Positions 45,544-58,365 of a stretch of 64,000 bases of DNA are shown one piece after another. Below the pieces are notes generated by a model, which ran no database searches, was not told where the DNA came from, and saw only the letters and a program-made list of their open reading frames with translations. The stretch comes from Tipula vernalis (Eukaryota; Arthropoda; Insecta; Diptera; Tipulidae). Every line of letters begins with the position of its first letter. The stretch's first letter is position 1. The stretch spans positions 311,345,236 through 311,409,235 of the forward strand of contig OY282560.1 in assembly GCA_958295665.1 (NCBI GenBank). The letters are read 5' to 3'. Position numbers and translations under genes: made by a program.

Positions 45544-45609
45544 TTAACTTTTTAAAAGTTCTTCAGTCCGTTTACTAACACCTTTTAGCTTAAGTTGGTT
45601 ATCTTCGCC
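45544..45609 (-). CDS. Snap25: Second Snap25-type terminal exon (alternative SNARE C-terminus)
   Basis: On the minus strand a T-rich tract and TTATTAG acceptor precede GGC at 45609. The open frame reads GEDNQLKLKGVSKRTEELLK, then S and TAA. Compare the exon at 58366-58428: [20 protein letters not shown] and stop. Glu2, Asn4, the basic residue 7, aliphatic residue 8, Arg14 and the final LLK line up, and both exons follow a phase-0 junction after NRK. The positions that alternate with known SNAP-25 layers stay hydrophobic (Leu8, Val11, Leu18). I infer an alternative last exon that would exchange the final turns of the second SNARE helix. It may instead be a relic of a duplicated paralogue exon. 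I see no other exon nearby. Confidence 0.6.
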   Translation of the reverse strand, partial: GEDNQLKLKGVSKRTEELLKS

Positions 45610-47680
45610 CTAATAAAAAAATAAAATAAAATAATAAATAAATAAATAAAAATAAATAATAAATAATAATCGGATATGTCAACACTTAGGCGTAAACTAA
45701 ATATAGATTGAGGCAAACTGCAAAATTCTATCTCGGGGCTCTAAATAATCTCAGTAGTAAATAATAAAATCATAAATATAGTGTTAAAGCATAAATATAA
45801 ATAAACAGCATAATTTTTGTTAAGTATCAGAGTCCAAAATATTGCTTACATATTCCAGTTTTTTTTTTTTTTTTTTTACAAATTTTAGATAAAAGCTTTA
45901 TATTTATATAATTATTTGTTATATTGTAACAATTATTTATATATATGTTAGTTTTGTCATTTTTATAGTTTAAATAAATAAATATTTAGATAGTACATAA
46001 TAAATATTTAATAAATAGTACATAAATGTATACAAGAATATTTATATGTTTTTTTGTTTTTTGGGAAAGAGTTTTAAAGAAGAAAATTTACCGATTATAA
46101 ATTTAATTTTATTTACAAAAGAGATTTTTTCCGGTTTGTAAACCTACACTCTATTATTGGGGATAATAAATACAACTAGATACGTTTTTTTGTAATTTTA
46201 GAATACGCTTAGCATAATATTTATAAAAAATAATATTTTTTTGTTTGTTTATGTATTTAAAAATTTAATTTCAAAATAATAATTAGGTTTGTATGTATAT
46301 TTATAAATTATGTGCGTTTTTGTTTTATTTATTTTAATTAAGAATTACAAATGTAAATAATTAACACATCGAGAGAGTTTATGTAAAAAAAACAGAGGAC
46401 AGTTTTTAATTAAATTATGTAATACTTGTAAAAGTACGTAATAATTATTTTGGTTATGGTCTGAGAGATGGCGATGAATGATGGCGTTTGATCTGTGTGG
46501 GCATTCAATTGGAAAATTTCGCTGGAACAATATTGGTTCAGTATTTCCTCTTTTCTTGTTTGGGTAGCTGTGAATAGCTTCTTACGAGATTGTGAACCAA
46601 ATTAACACAATACAATAATTCAATTGGTAATTAAACTGACTATCTATTTTCCTTTAATATGTTCAGATGCTAAAATGTATGTACAACAACAATTGCATTG
46701 GATAAATCGAATCCGATTTTTAGATATAATCAGAGACGGCTGCTCCTGCTCAAAATAAAACCGCCGAGTATTTTTTTTTTTTTAATTTGACCATGCCATT
46801 TACGTGAACATAACCTAATTTTATTTTCATATATCATAATATCAAAAGCCAAAACTTCTATTCCCGTTTAGAAAGGTGTCCGATTTCTGTGATAAATATG
46901 CCCCCAATAAGAGCCCTAAATTCTTGAAATTCACCGAAAAAAATCACCTCTGACTTTTGTATAAAGCAATTTAAATTTTCGACTGAAATCACGTGTTTGA
47001 CTAGAAAATCATCGGTGACTTTTAAGAATACGGACCGGGCCCGATACATAGATTTCGGTTTGATGAGATTTTTTCGTAGAGATCGGATTTTGTACAGTGG
47101 AATGAGAAAATAAATCCCGCATAATGTGAGATTAAATGTCAAATTTCTCGTCACGAAATTTAAAGCTGAAATGAAATTATTAAATGGTAGAATTTTCAGT
47201 GATATATGCGTACCAAAAGGAAATTTTGGCTCGATTTATTATAAATATTCGCAAATAAACGGTAAACCATATATCTTTTAACATTGATCAAAAGAAAAAC
47301 CTTCAGTTCATCAATAAAACACTTTTTGGAATTTAACAAATTCGGACTTAGTAAAAGGATCACTACAATCCCTTATTAGTCTTAATAGTCCAATATCCCT
47401 GACAGGGCCAACTGGAAAATTCGCGATTTCGAGATTATCTAGTTATTCTTTTTGCAGTCTGTCACACCACGATTTTAAAGTTTTCAGGATTACATCGCTT
47501 CATAATTTGATTATCGTAATCTATGTAGTTGTATAAACTCGATAAACATTAAATTGAACGTAATTCGACAGAAATTGAAGTGAGTTAGAATTATTTTATT
47601 TCAATGTGTTAATCTTTGTGCCTGTTAATGGTGTTACGTTTCAAATTGTATTTGTTTACAAAATATTAGACCAATCGTTA
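45610..47680. other. T/A-rich intron-like block, then unassigned
   Basis: 45610-46540 keeps the same T/A-rich, repeat-free character as the block below 45543. 46540-47680 is ordinary AT-rich sequence. A 98-codon minus frame at 46858-47154 matches nothing I know. Confidence 0.35.
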
Positions 47681-47681
47681 T

Positions 47682-48793
47682 TAAGACTGTGACCAAAACC
47701 TGTGATATATATTTTTTAGTACAAATTTTTGACATTTATTTGAAAAATATTTCCCTACATTCACAAATTTTTATTACGCTGCCCGAATTGTGTAATAATT
47801 TTTTGAAGTATTCCTATTCTGTCATGTTGTTGTTCGATTTTAATGGCAAGCAATCCTTTTATACGCTTCGAATTCGCTTTCGATCTATATTATATACTGT
47901 AGGGTATGGCTGTATTTGTTAGAGCTTAGTATAACAGGACGATGGTGCAATAATTCTCGCCAAAATTTTGGAAAATATATTACGATATAATTAGGCTTTT
48001 ATAGAGGAAGTGGGAATGTCATGGGTGGTCTCAAATCAGAATTGTAATGAAAACTAAAAGATATTGGAGTCAACGTAGTGCATAAAATTCAACGTTTTAA
48101 ATCAATCGATCAACTAATTCTATAATAGATTCAATAATCTGTCAGCCGATAGTGGTAGCTCTCACATTTATTCACTAGATCAATATGGCATATATGCAAA
48201 TAAAATTAACTTTTAGTTGACATACACGGACAAATCATCTCACTAGAGGAAAATAATTGTCGGCAAGCTGCTGCAGTTGAAAATTATTATGTTGCTGCAA
48301 AGAATAGATTCTGTTATCGTATTGATTAGTTGACATTTTATTTTGATGATATAAAATGCTAAGGCGACATTAGTTGTATTGCTTTCACCAAAAATAAAAA
48401 AAATAACAACAATAATCGTACTAGATAGATCAAAAAATGGTTTAGCTAACCTAAAAAAAATTAGTGGTTAAATAAACTTTAGCCAAATTAGTAGTTTCAA
48501 TACCTGCCACAAGAGTTGAATTGACAAGAAAATACATGAAAAAAAAATTAGACCAAAATTTGGTTAATTTTTGCTGTTGCTTTGACCAGTCGTTAACCAA
48601 ATAAAATACCTAACTCATTTTGGATGAAAGCAATACACTTCATGTTAAATGTCGACCGAACAATTATTCTGTTTGTGTCAAAAATTATCATAGCAAAAGA
48701 CCGTAATAATTTGAGTGTATGCGGTTGTTTCAAATAAATGTCAAAAATGTGTACTAAAACATATTTATCGCAGTTTTCGGGCACAGTCTTAGA
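47682..48793. mobile_element. TIR repeat, copy at 47.7 kb, containing another MITE
   Basis: Left tip AGACTGTGACCAAAACCTGT, right tip CGCAGTTTTCGGGCACAGTC. The interior shares the ATGTTGTTGTTCGATTTTAA and CTGCAGTTGAAAATTATTAT blocks with the copies at 34.3 and 35.5 kb but runs inverted relative to them. At about 48370-48645 it holds an inserted MITE of about 275 bp with tips GTTGTATTGCTTTCACC and GGATGAAAGCAATACACTT. Confidence 0.7.
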
Positions 48794-48799
48794 ATATTA

Positions 48800-51100
48800 T
48801 ACAAGTAAAACGTAGTTTCCATTTTTTTTGATATTTTATCCTATTTAGAACTAGTACTAAACAATTTATCTCGCAAAGAGAATGAGAATACAAACTTGTG
48901 TAATGGAATTATTCATCAGCGGGAAATCGAAGTTCGAGATAACCAAAAATCTCATTCCATTTCACTAAACCGGAATCTTCCTATAGGTCGATTTTTTCAC
49001 TAAATTTTCGACTTTTCATTTAGAAATAGAATTTCATTTCAAATAGAATTTCAGGGAGAGCGGATTTTTATTCTTTTGTCCACCTCAAATAGGACTGTGT
49101 TCTGCAATATTTCTTGAATTTCAGCCATGGCCGAAGGAATTCTTCAGAGCCAGAATAGAGAAAATAAAGAATCAACTGTACTATCAAATCTCAGATGTAC
49201 AATTTTATTAAAATCTATCCACAAACATGCTACCTAGCTCAAAATTTTTGATTAATGGTACCAATCGTAATATCATTAGTGGTGTTCCACAATGTGACTC
49301 ATGGAATTCTTCAGATCGAATTCAATTTTATATTAGGAAGACAGAATCGGCTTAATAATTTAGACATATAATTTCACTAATCTATCACTAATTGGCAAGT
49401 TTAAGTTTCTTTTTTATTTAGGAAATTCCATTCCTGCCCCAATCGCAAGTTCTGCGATTACGCACGAATTCCATTGAAATTTGGTATCTGACTTAAACAA
49501 CATATTTGACTATAAATGAATTAGTGTAAACTGTCCTGCCTTTTTTTTTTAAGGCGTAGTTTGTTCTTTTTGAAACTTTTTCAGACTCCGTTCAGGTTTA
49601 GTTCCAAACAACTTCCATTGGCTATCCTTTTATTGAAACTAATACCAACACAAACTGCTTCTTAATTTATTGTACGAAACAAACCCTTGACTAAAACTAC
49701 ATAAGTCAATGAATAAAAAATCGCTAAACTCGTAAAATTTGCGATTGTTTCTGTTGACTGCTCGGTTTGAAACATTTCGGTATCTAATGAAAATAGTTCC
49801 AAATAGTGAAAATATGAAGCTTTGATCAAAACACGCGGATTTTTTTTTCTTCTTGTGTTGGTATACTTATCCCTGACGTACCTTGGTATTGTATCCATAT
49901 TGGGTGCTTGGTTTATTGTTGGATGTCGAAAAGTTATACGTGTTTCTCAGAATAAACAAGCATTTAGTAGTGGTACAAACTTTTCGAAGAGAGCCATGAA
50001 GACGTTGAAAACGCGAGCGCTTTGGATGCCCCAGCACACCAACAACCGATAACTTCGTCGAAAAAGTGAAGGATATGGTTGGTATATCCTTTGGATTACG
50101 CCAAACAGTTTTTCGAATGTTTTAAGCATGGAAATATGTGACAGCAAAATTGCTCCGAAATGGTTGAATTTCGACCAAAACGCAATACCGAAAGGAACTT
50201 GCTCAGAAGTTACTGAATGATTTAACTGGTGATAAAGAGGGGTGTAAGAATATGGCCGGTCCAATCGTCCCAATGGAAGCTTCATGAAGAGACACGACTG
50301 AAAAAAGCTGGTCAAGGTCAATCGAATTTCTTCGTTTTCTTCGATTTCAACGGCATAGTGTTGAATATAATAATTTTATGTAATAATTTCATTTCCAATC
50401 TGAACCAATCTGAAGAAAACGCCGGAATTTTTGGCGAAACAACTCAAAGCCATTGTACCACACGATAATCTACCTGCCCCACATCAAAAAACAATGGTGA
50501 CCAAATGACCAAATTTCGATACAGATTTCGTTATTTGGGCTTTATTAAAGCTCCTAAAAGGTCTTTTCCACTTTTTTGTAAGAATAACTGCAAGTAAGTG
50601 CCGGGAAAATTTTTAAACGTACCAAGCACGCGTCTTACATATGTACGATCACTGCTATATAAGAACATTTTCTGGGCGGAATTTTCCGAATTGTGGCCTT
50701 GTGGCATTCTAATTCGGCCATTCTTCAAATGATTAAACTGGTTAAATGCCTGTCTTAATTCTGAAGAATACTTTCCTCCAAGCTATTCAGAATTCCGATA
50801 TGACCGTGTTGCCATCAACTTGAGGAATTGACTTCGAATGAGGTTCTATTTCTTTGTTGTTGGACTTTATATAACTTTCGGTAGTGCAGCAAATATCTAC
50901 AACGGGTTCATCGATTTTATTAGGAAGGGCATTCAAGTATATATCGCACTCCAATTTTAATTAAATTTTATTTTGTAGTTTTCCGTTGTTGATCAAGATT
51001 TTAGATTTGATTTTAAGAAAACCAATATTCCGCTTTTAAACAATTTTCTTGATAATGTTGATTGGACATAATCGCTTCGTTGTAGCGAAATTTTATAAAA
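48800..51100. other. Intergenic, unassigned
   Basis: No repeat family identified. 49900-50520 has many short frames with a transposase-like feel but no catalytic motif I can defend. Confidence 0.3.
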
Positions 51101-51920
51101 TTTTATATAATGGCAGAACCGTGGTTCAACTGCTATTTAAAACATTTAGCTAATCGTAAATCAAAAACTGCCAAGCTCTACAATCGCTTTGCAGATGTAA
51201 ATGCTAAATCTAAATAATGCAAATTCCTGCAACTTGGAAAATTCCTGAGCATGGAATTAGAGGAATATTTAGACGCCGATCTCAACGCACGCACGGTTGA
51301 ACTAATTCGAAAATTTCATATTCCGAAAATAGACCTTCACGCCGAGGAAAATTTTTATTTAATTAGCTGGGCAAAAATTGCCGAGCCCCATTTGACTAGC
51401 CTCATAGTCAATATAGATTTTAAAAACAATGATTCAAAGGTGGCATCGTAAACTTTATTGGGTTTCTATGCTACATTCAGCTAGTTGAATGACGTATCAA
51501 ATTGGTGTCTGAGGCTTCGGCTGCCATTTTTGGTATTGATTCGCGAGATGTTTCATTCGTCCCAGACTTGAATTCCGAAACTTGAGCCACTTGTCAAGTA
51601 GCCTTTTCATGAAATCTAACTATAATACAGTTGTAAAACAAAGAAATGTATAAAATAAAGTTAAAGCACACAATTTAATAATAAAATGGCAGCTCAAGAG
51701 ATTTGTTGTCTATATCAAATTTTTCCCAGAGTTCGTTTAAAGGAACAAAATGCTTAGGAATTCTGGTATAGCACCATAAATTGGATGCACCATTATTATA
51801 CAAATTTGTTTAGAATTTGCGCAGATTACTTGTTGTTCCAGTAACACAGGCCTGTGTGGAGTGGACTTTTTCTGTCCTTAAATTAATTTAAAATAAACAA
51901 AAATAAGTTAAATTTCTTTT
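51100..51920 (+). pseudogene. Possible hAT-type transposase remnant
   Basis: The 67-codon frame 51251-51451 (MELEEYLDADLNARTVELIR...) has no clear signature itself. About 400 bp further the plus strand reads LLVVPVTQACVEWTFSVLKL, close to the C-terminal dimerisation region of hAT transposases, where VP-x-TQ-x-S-VER-x-FS-x-LK is usual. Stops lie between. I am confident of the short motif, less so that the two parts are one element. Confidence 0.35.
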
Positions 51921-53958
51921 TTTTGAACCCGAACTCGAACCCGAACCTGGAACTGAACCCAATATTTTCCTGAGAATAATATTTTCGCTCTGGCTAACAT
52001 ATGTTTAGGATACCAGTTGTAACTGAATCCGAAAACAAAAAATGACTTCGAATGCTTTTGGTTTTAATTGAGAATTAATGTTGGTCTTTGCGATAAGGAT
52101 CTAAATATAGTGTGTGTTTCTTAGAGCCTTTCACAACCGAGATTTTCGGGCGAGAGTCTCAAATATTGTGAATACCAGCTGAAGCGGTCCAACAGTTTCG
52201 GAATTTAAGGGAATACAAATTACCGTAAAAGTATATCTGAGAAGCGTTATATGCTAGTACCAGAACCCGCTTCTAAATATATAGACCACGTTTCTCCCTC
52301 CTCTAGCTCATCTAAAGCAATTACAGTCGTAAATATGGACCAGAAATGTAGTCGCCCTTTTCGCGGCCTATTGGGAAACAATTAGAAGACTGTTTTAATC
52401 GCTCAGTATTTTTAATTAAGCCACTTCACAAAATATCGTTCAACTTAAATCGAAGCTAGACATTACGTCATAACCTGAAAATCTGAAAACATAAACCATA
52501 GACCAAACGCCACCATACCAAATAAATGAATAATTCCTGTGCGATTTAGATATTTTTTTCTACAAAACGAATAACAACTATACTACGTAAAACAATAATA
52601 AAATAAAAAAAAATAAATAAATAAAAATAAACGACAGATTATACAGTCTAGTTCTAGAAGAAGTTCTGGATATTCTGGTTTAACAGTTTCTCAGATTAAC
52701 TATATTGCTTGATTTAAAATAAGGCATCACAAAAATAACATTTTCATATTTCTTTTACATCCAATTAAACACTGCGCGAAAAAAAAACGGAACAGACACT
52801 TATTCGGAAAAATACCCAGATTTGAACGCCTTGTATCTAGGTGAAATAACACCTTTCAAAAAAATAATTGATTTGTTTCTAATTGAAGGAAATTTTGTCT
52901 TGTTTTCGATACTGAAATCCATTTTAAAATAAAAATTGTCTAAAAGAAAAAAAAAAATCAGAATATGGTGCTGTTTGAGACTATAAACAAACTCGATATT
53001 TCGTGCCCAAATCCGAATTAGCCATTTTATAGAGAATTTAGAAACCTTGAAAATGATGCTGTGGAAATTTGTGTACGACGACTCCTTGTCGCGTTCAAGA
53101 GTCAAGCGAGATGAATCGAAACAAAAATTGTGGTTTTAATTGAAGCCGGTCGTGTTGTGAACCGGATTTGGCATCGAGTGAAGGATCTGGTCGACCAAGA
53201 AAAACTACACCAAGAGAAGATCGAGCCATCCCACGTTATGGTACAAAAAACAGGACAAGAAGTGGTCAAGAAATTAAAAGTAATGTACCAGTACCATCAA
53301 AACAGATGATAATAAATCGGTTGAAAGCTTATCGGCTATGATCACGTCGACGTGTTAGAGTTCCGTATCTGACTGATAATCATAGTCGGTAACGAAGGAA
53401 TTATGTGTTGCAGCAAAGAAACTGGACTCAGAGGGACAGGTGTAATGTCCTTTTTTTCGGATAAATTGCGGTTCAATTTGTATGCATCAAACAGCCGATG
53501 TAGAGTTGGGCGTTCACCAGTAGAAAGATTAAACCGTAATTGCGTGACGCCAGTCGTAGCATTTCATGGAGGTTCGTTGATGATTTGGGCGGGTATTTCG
53601 TGGAATTACAAGACAGGTTTTAATATCAACACGATATCTGGAAGAAATTTTAAGGCTTCATATACTTTCCATGAAAAGGCAAATTGGGCGTGCATTTTTT
53701 TTATGCACGATAATGCCCGGCCGCATACAGCCCTAACTTCCGCGAGGTCCAGATTTAAACCCTATAGAGCACGTCTGGGATATGTTACAACGGTGTATAA
53801 GAAAACGGACAAGGCAACAAACAAATTTGCAGGAACTCTCTCTTTACAAGAAGAATGACAACAAATCACCATGCAACAAATACACTACAATTACACACTA
53901 TAATACTTACAATTTCATTTTGTTCGTAGACTTTAGATTTATTACGTTTGAATATAGT

Positions 53959-55846
53959 TTAACCCTGTCATGCATCTAACCGCCTAAAAGCGGACTTTAC
54001 GTTATCATGAATTGTGCGCCCGCACATATTGTGCTCCGTTGCAGTCAAAATTTTAATAGAAAGTGATTAAAAATTGTTTTGCTTTAGTTCGCATATTTTA
54101 ACACGTTTTAGAGGGCTGAAAAAATTATTGGTAAGTAGTTTTGGCTTTATTATCTCAGTTTTTGTTGTTGGTTTAGTCAAACATTCTTTTGGGGCACTAT
54201 GGCGATGCATTTTGTAATACTCGCCTGTAGGCGGACCTGTGCATTACAATGCAAATTTGCATTTATATTCATAAGTTTTTCTGAATAAATTTAGTTGTCT
54301 GTTTGTACGTGTTTGTAACAACAGCTCTTCGCTGGATTTTATTTGAAACATCTGTATTGTATATAGATATTATGGCGTTTCGGCAAGCTTACAAAATTTC
54401 ATAAATGACTAATGAGGAAATCGAAGAACCTATCACTTGGATGAAAATCCATTAAGCGATTTAACAACAACAGAACTGACTGATATTAGTAGAGATGCAT
54501 TGAGAGAGGCATATGAACCTTCTGAGAATGAGCTACCAACACCTACTCATAGTAAACATATGTGGGTGAAGAAAGCAAATCCGATCACCAGAATTGGTAG
54601 AAGAAACAAACAGACTTAGCATTCAAATTTATAATTTGGAAAAAAACAAAACTTAAGGTTATATATCAACGATATAATATTTTGAGGCGACAAACAATTA
54701 CCACCAAAGTTGAACGAACTTAAAACCCCTTACGAGTGCTTCAGATATTTAGATATTTGATAAACGACGATCTTATTCGGCGCATAACAGAACAATTCAA
54801 TTTATACGCGCATCAAAAGAATATTTTAACGAAATTTACACTCGATTCTAATTAATGACATGCAGAAATTTATAGGTGTGTTAGTCTTTATGTCAGTGGT
54901 GAAGACTCGCGTTTGAAGCGATCTGACAAGTGATGCCTGGGCTTAGGTTCGAAGAAATTCGTCTATAACTTCACTTCAACAATAATTCGGATCGGTTGTT
55001 CAAGGTTCGACCGCTTATAACACATTTTAATGAAATCATCATTCTCAAGTTTTTCTTACGCATTCGAAATTTATTGTGGTGCTGGGAATAACAAAACTGC
55101 CAAAGGTGCATCTGATCTAGGAGCACCGTCGAATGTTGCTGCTCGTCTTTCAAAGAATATATGTACCTAATTTTGTTAACCATATTCTTTATTTCGATAA
55201 TTCGAAGGATGATCATGTAGGAAATGTATTGGAGTCGACATTTTGTCAGATTTGTGGCAAAACACAAAAATCGTACGGCTTCTGTCAACATATGTTAAAC
55301 CACCACCGTGCAACCACAGCCTTGCAACAGTATGAAATTGATTGTTCGTACATAATCAAGAAGGACAACCGGCATATGGGGGGGGGGGGGAGGGGAGGGG
55401 GTGTCGATTTGATGGATTGCATTGTTAGACCGCTACCATATACGCATGAAAACCCGTAAATTTTCTGTACCATAGATTAAACCTAAACCAAGAAGAAATT
55501 AAGCTTCCAACATTTCGGACTGAAGTGGCTAAATCACTCTGTTTGAAAGGAATGATGGTAGAGAAGAAAAATTTTGGGCAACATTTAATACATCTCAAAC
55601 AGCTTCCCCAAAACCAGCCAGGAGAGCATATCTTCCCAGTATAGATGTTCCGTTACGACCAAGTAGGTCATTGGTGCATTTTTCGTGACCGATCAGGTAA
55701 ACACCAATGTAAACTTCCAAAATGCACGTCTGAAACACAAGCATTTTGTGTGAAATGTATCCTTAGTTTGTGTAACCCACCGAATAAAACATGTTTCTAT
55801 GAGTTCCACAATAAATAAAAAAAAAGTATGACAGATCCCAATTTAA
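53959..55846 (+). mobile_element. piggyBac-type element, decayed
   Basis: The left end reads TTAA (53959-53962) then CCCTGTCATGCATC, the expected TTAA target and CCCT tip. The right end near 55826-55846 (GTATGACAG...TTTAA) is an eroded match. Subterminal hairpins CCGCCTAAAAGCGG and CGCCTGTAGGCGG occur at 53980 and 54220. The coding relic 54370-55822 includes LDENPLSDLTTTELTDISRD, TPYECFRYL, a LITEQFNLYA-like stretch, RFEEIR and LHFNNNSDR, and the motif NRHMGG...VDLMDC in which the glycine stretch is expanded by a poly-G run (55378-55400). The C-terminal cysteine domain (HWCIFRDRSGKHQCKLPKC, then C-x2-C and C-x4-C) ends at TAA 55820. Confidence 0.85.
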
Positions 55847-55984
55847 ATTGCTAACTGTCCTAAATTTATTTTTTAATGAATTTCATCGTTTTACTTTGTG
55901 AATAAATGACGTTATCTCGAATAAATGACGTTATAATTCCATTTTTGACATGTGGACTTCCATTTTTGACATGTGGGTGGAGAT

Positions 55985-56143
55985 CAATCGAATAAGTTGA
56001 CAGCAGAAAAATCAATCGATTGCGTCATAGGTGGAATTTATTTGGTGAATCGAAAATGACATTAATATCGTCTTCGATTCACCAAATAAAATCAATCTGT
56101 GACTCAATCGATTGATTTTTCTGCTGTCAAGTTATTCGATTCG
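55985..56143. repeat. Inverted repeat, about 43-bp arms
   Basis: ATCGAATAAGTTGACAGCAG followed by AAAAATCAATCGATTG on the left, and its inverse on the right. The loop holds a further inverted pair (TTTGGTGAATCGAAAATGAC against TTCGATTCACCAAA). Probably a small MITE within the Tc1 element. Confidence 0.7.
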
Positions 56144-56869
56144 CCCAATAAAATCAATCGGTCGAGCAAAATTTTTGCTCAGTTATAAATCTCGATTTTT
56201 TGTCAGATTTACCCCTCATTTACTAATACCAACAACAAATACTGTCATTTCACTGTCATTTTCACTAAAACTGTCATTTTGTTGCTATGCCTATTCAAAT
56301 ATTATGTTCAATAATATTTTTCAAGAAGTCAAAAGTACACACACATATAAAAATAACCGGGCAATTTGATTTTCTTGTTCGATTCACGGATTGAGTTTTG
56401 AAAGAGGCGGTAAAAGCGAATCGAAAACGATATATTATTTAGTCATAGAGTGCTTAGTTTACAAGATAAAAAAGATCTACTTGTTAACGTTTATACGCTT
56501 TTTGATACGTTTTCTCTAAAACTTCATAAACTCGACAAGGAGTCGTCGTACAAAAATTTCCACAGCATCATTTTTAAGGTTTCTAAATTCTCTATAAAAT
56601 GACTAATTTGGCTTTGGGAATGAAATATCGAGCAAGTCCGTTTACAGTCTCAAAAAGCACCATATTTTTTTCTACTTTTAGACAATTTTTATTTTACTCA
56701 AAAAAAGTCATAAAAAAACAAAATAAAATAAAACGGATTCCAGTATCGAAAAGAAGACAAAATTTCCTTCAATTAGAAATAAAATAATTTTTTTGAAAGG
56801 CGTTATTTCGAAAAAAATTTCTGTTCCGTTTTTGCTTTTTTGGCGCAATGTATTAAAGCTTAATTTTCA

Positions 56870-57156
56870 CTTTCATTCAAAGCTTTCTAATTTCTGATTT
56901 TCTTTTTGGCGGCTACTTGTGAAAATTAATATTTAGAACATAATATTTATAATAATATCTAATCTATTGCTTTTAGGATTTTTATATAATTTTTAATAAA
57001 GTAATTAACAAGGCCGAAAGAGAAATCTTCTATTTATGTCTGTGTGTGTGTATATATTTGTGTGTATGTAAACGGATCTCTATTTTTTTTTTTTTGTATA
57101 ATGTGCTACTTCAAAAAAATTTGATTTCTTTTTAAATTTGTTTTGGCACAATGGCA

Positions 57157-57189
<33 letters not shown>

Positions 57190-58365
57190 GCACAGAAATT
57201 CATAATATAAATCTTCTAATGTTAATGTATTGAGAAACCCAAAACTAATACCAAATCGAAATATATATAATTAATTATATTTTAAAATTTGTTGAGCAGA
57301 TTAATTAAATATTTTTAATAAGTAAATGCGATTATATAATATAAATAATTATTTAAATAGCAAATTTTTTTTTTTTTTTAAATTTTTATGATTTTTTTTT
57401 TCTTTTATAATTTCTGGAAGCTCATTACCATTCAAGCATTTTATAATAAGTATAAATATTTTATGAAACTTTTATTGTTGTGTGGATGGATGGGTGTGTG
57501 TGTGTTTGTGGTTTTTTTTGTTTAACAAAAATATAATCTCTTTTAAATACATATGATTTTTCTGGTTAATTTTCCGGTGGGAAATCATCAAATTATTTTA
57601 ATGGGTAAGTCAAAATAAAAGATTTATACTTATTAAATTAACCGTCAGTGTAATATTTTTATAATTTATTATATAATTAAGTTTTTAGTATTTTTTTTTT
57701 TTTTAAAGCATAGACAGTAGGTATTTTTTATTTAAATTATATTATTTTTTGGAAATTATGTTAATAATATTATATTGTTTGGTAGTTTCATATTTATTTA
57801 TATATAATACAATAGAGATGAGATATAATATAGTAGATAGTAAATTAATTAAATACAAGTACATCACTAGAATATATTTATATAAATTATGTTTTGTTTT
57901 CTTTTTTTTTTGCATTTTGTCTTAAATTAAAAAATTAAACTTTACCCGAATTTGGAATGAGATTTTTTTTTATTCATCAATATTTTGGATCGTATGCAAT
58001 ATACAAAATGAGTCTAGGTTCCTGAATAGATTCAGAGTAAAACTAGGGATATAATTATCCCAAACGTACATACATATCTCATTAAATATTTATAGTTTTT
58101 CCCTCTTAGAATAGAATATTTTAAATAATAATAATATTGAAACTAAAATTTATACATCCTTCTTAGTTTAGTTTAGTTAGTTTTTTTTTAATTGTTTGGT
58201 AGTTTAACTCATTTTATTTAAAATTAAATATTCATGGTTTATTTTCATTTTTTTTTTTTTTTTTTTTGTTCTGTGGGTTTTGATTTTTTGTGATAATATA
58301 GAAATTTTAAATAATATTATTATATCATCACAGGTCATAAAATAATTATTTTTAAAGAAAACTGT
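56870..58365 (-). other. T/A-rich block, probable Snap25 3' UTR
   Basis: It directly follows the Snap25 stop codon on the minus strand. Long T tracts (28 T at 57157-57184), a short TG run at about 57495 and no transposon signature. Several TTTATT words (AATAAA on the minus strand) are candidate poly-A signals, and I cannot choose one. Confidence 0.45.

Larger units (their letters stand above)
52770..56850 (+). mobile_element. Tc1 element with about 325-bp TIRs, hosting a piggyBac element
   Basis: Left arm 52770-53098 and right arm 56533-56850 are inverted copies. Tips are CACTGCGCGAAAAAAAAACG and the inverse of CATTGCGCCAAAAAAGC; inner ends are CGACAAGGAGTCGTCGTA. The transposase relic runs 53120-53830 (+). 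53415-53560 gives a WTQRDR-type region and FFSDKLRFNLYASN (the usual SDESRF position, altered). Then VAFHGGSLMIWAGISW, FMHDNARPHTA (second Asp) and a PIEHVWDML stretch at about 53762-53790. Frameshifts and stops break it. Without the piggyBac insertion the element would be about 2.2 kb. Confidence 0.85.

Noticed and set aside
46858..47154. 98-codon minus-strand frame as a gene
   Set aside because: No recognised motif, no splice support and no neighbouring exon.
49900..50560. mariner-like transposase remnant
   Set aside because: Some fragments look transposase-like, but I could not place any DDE motif or terminal repeat.
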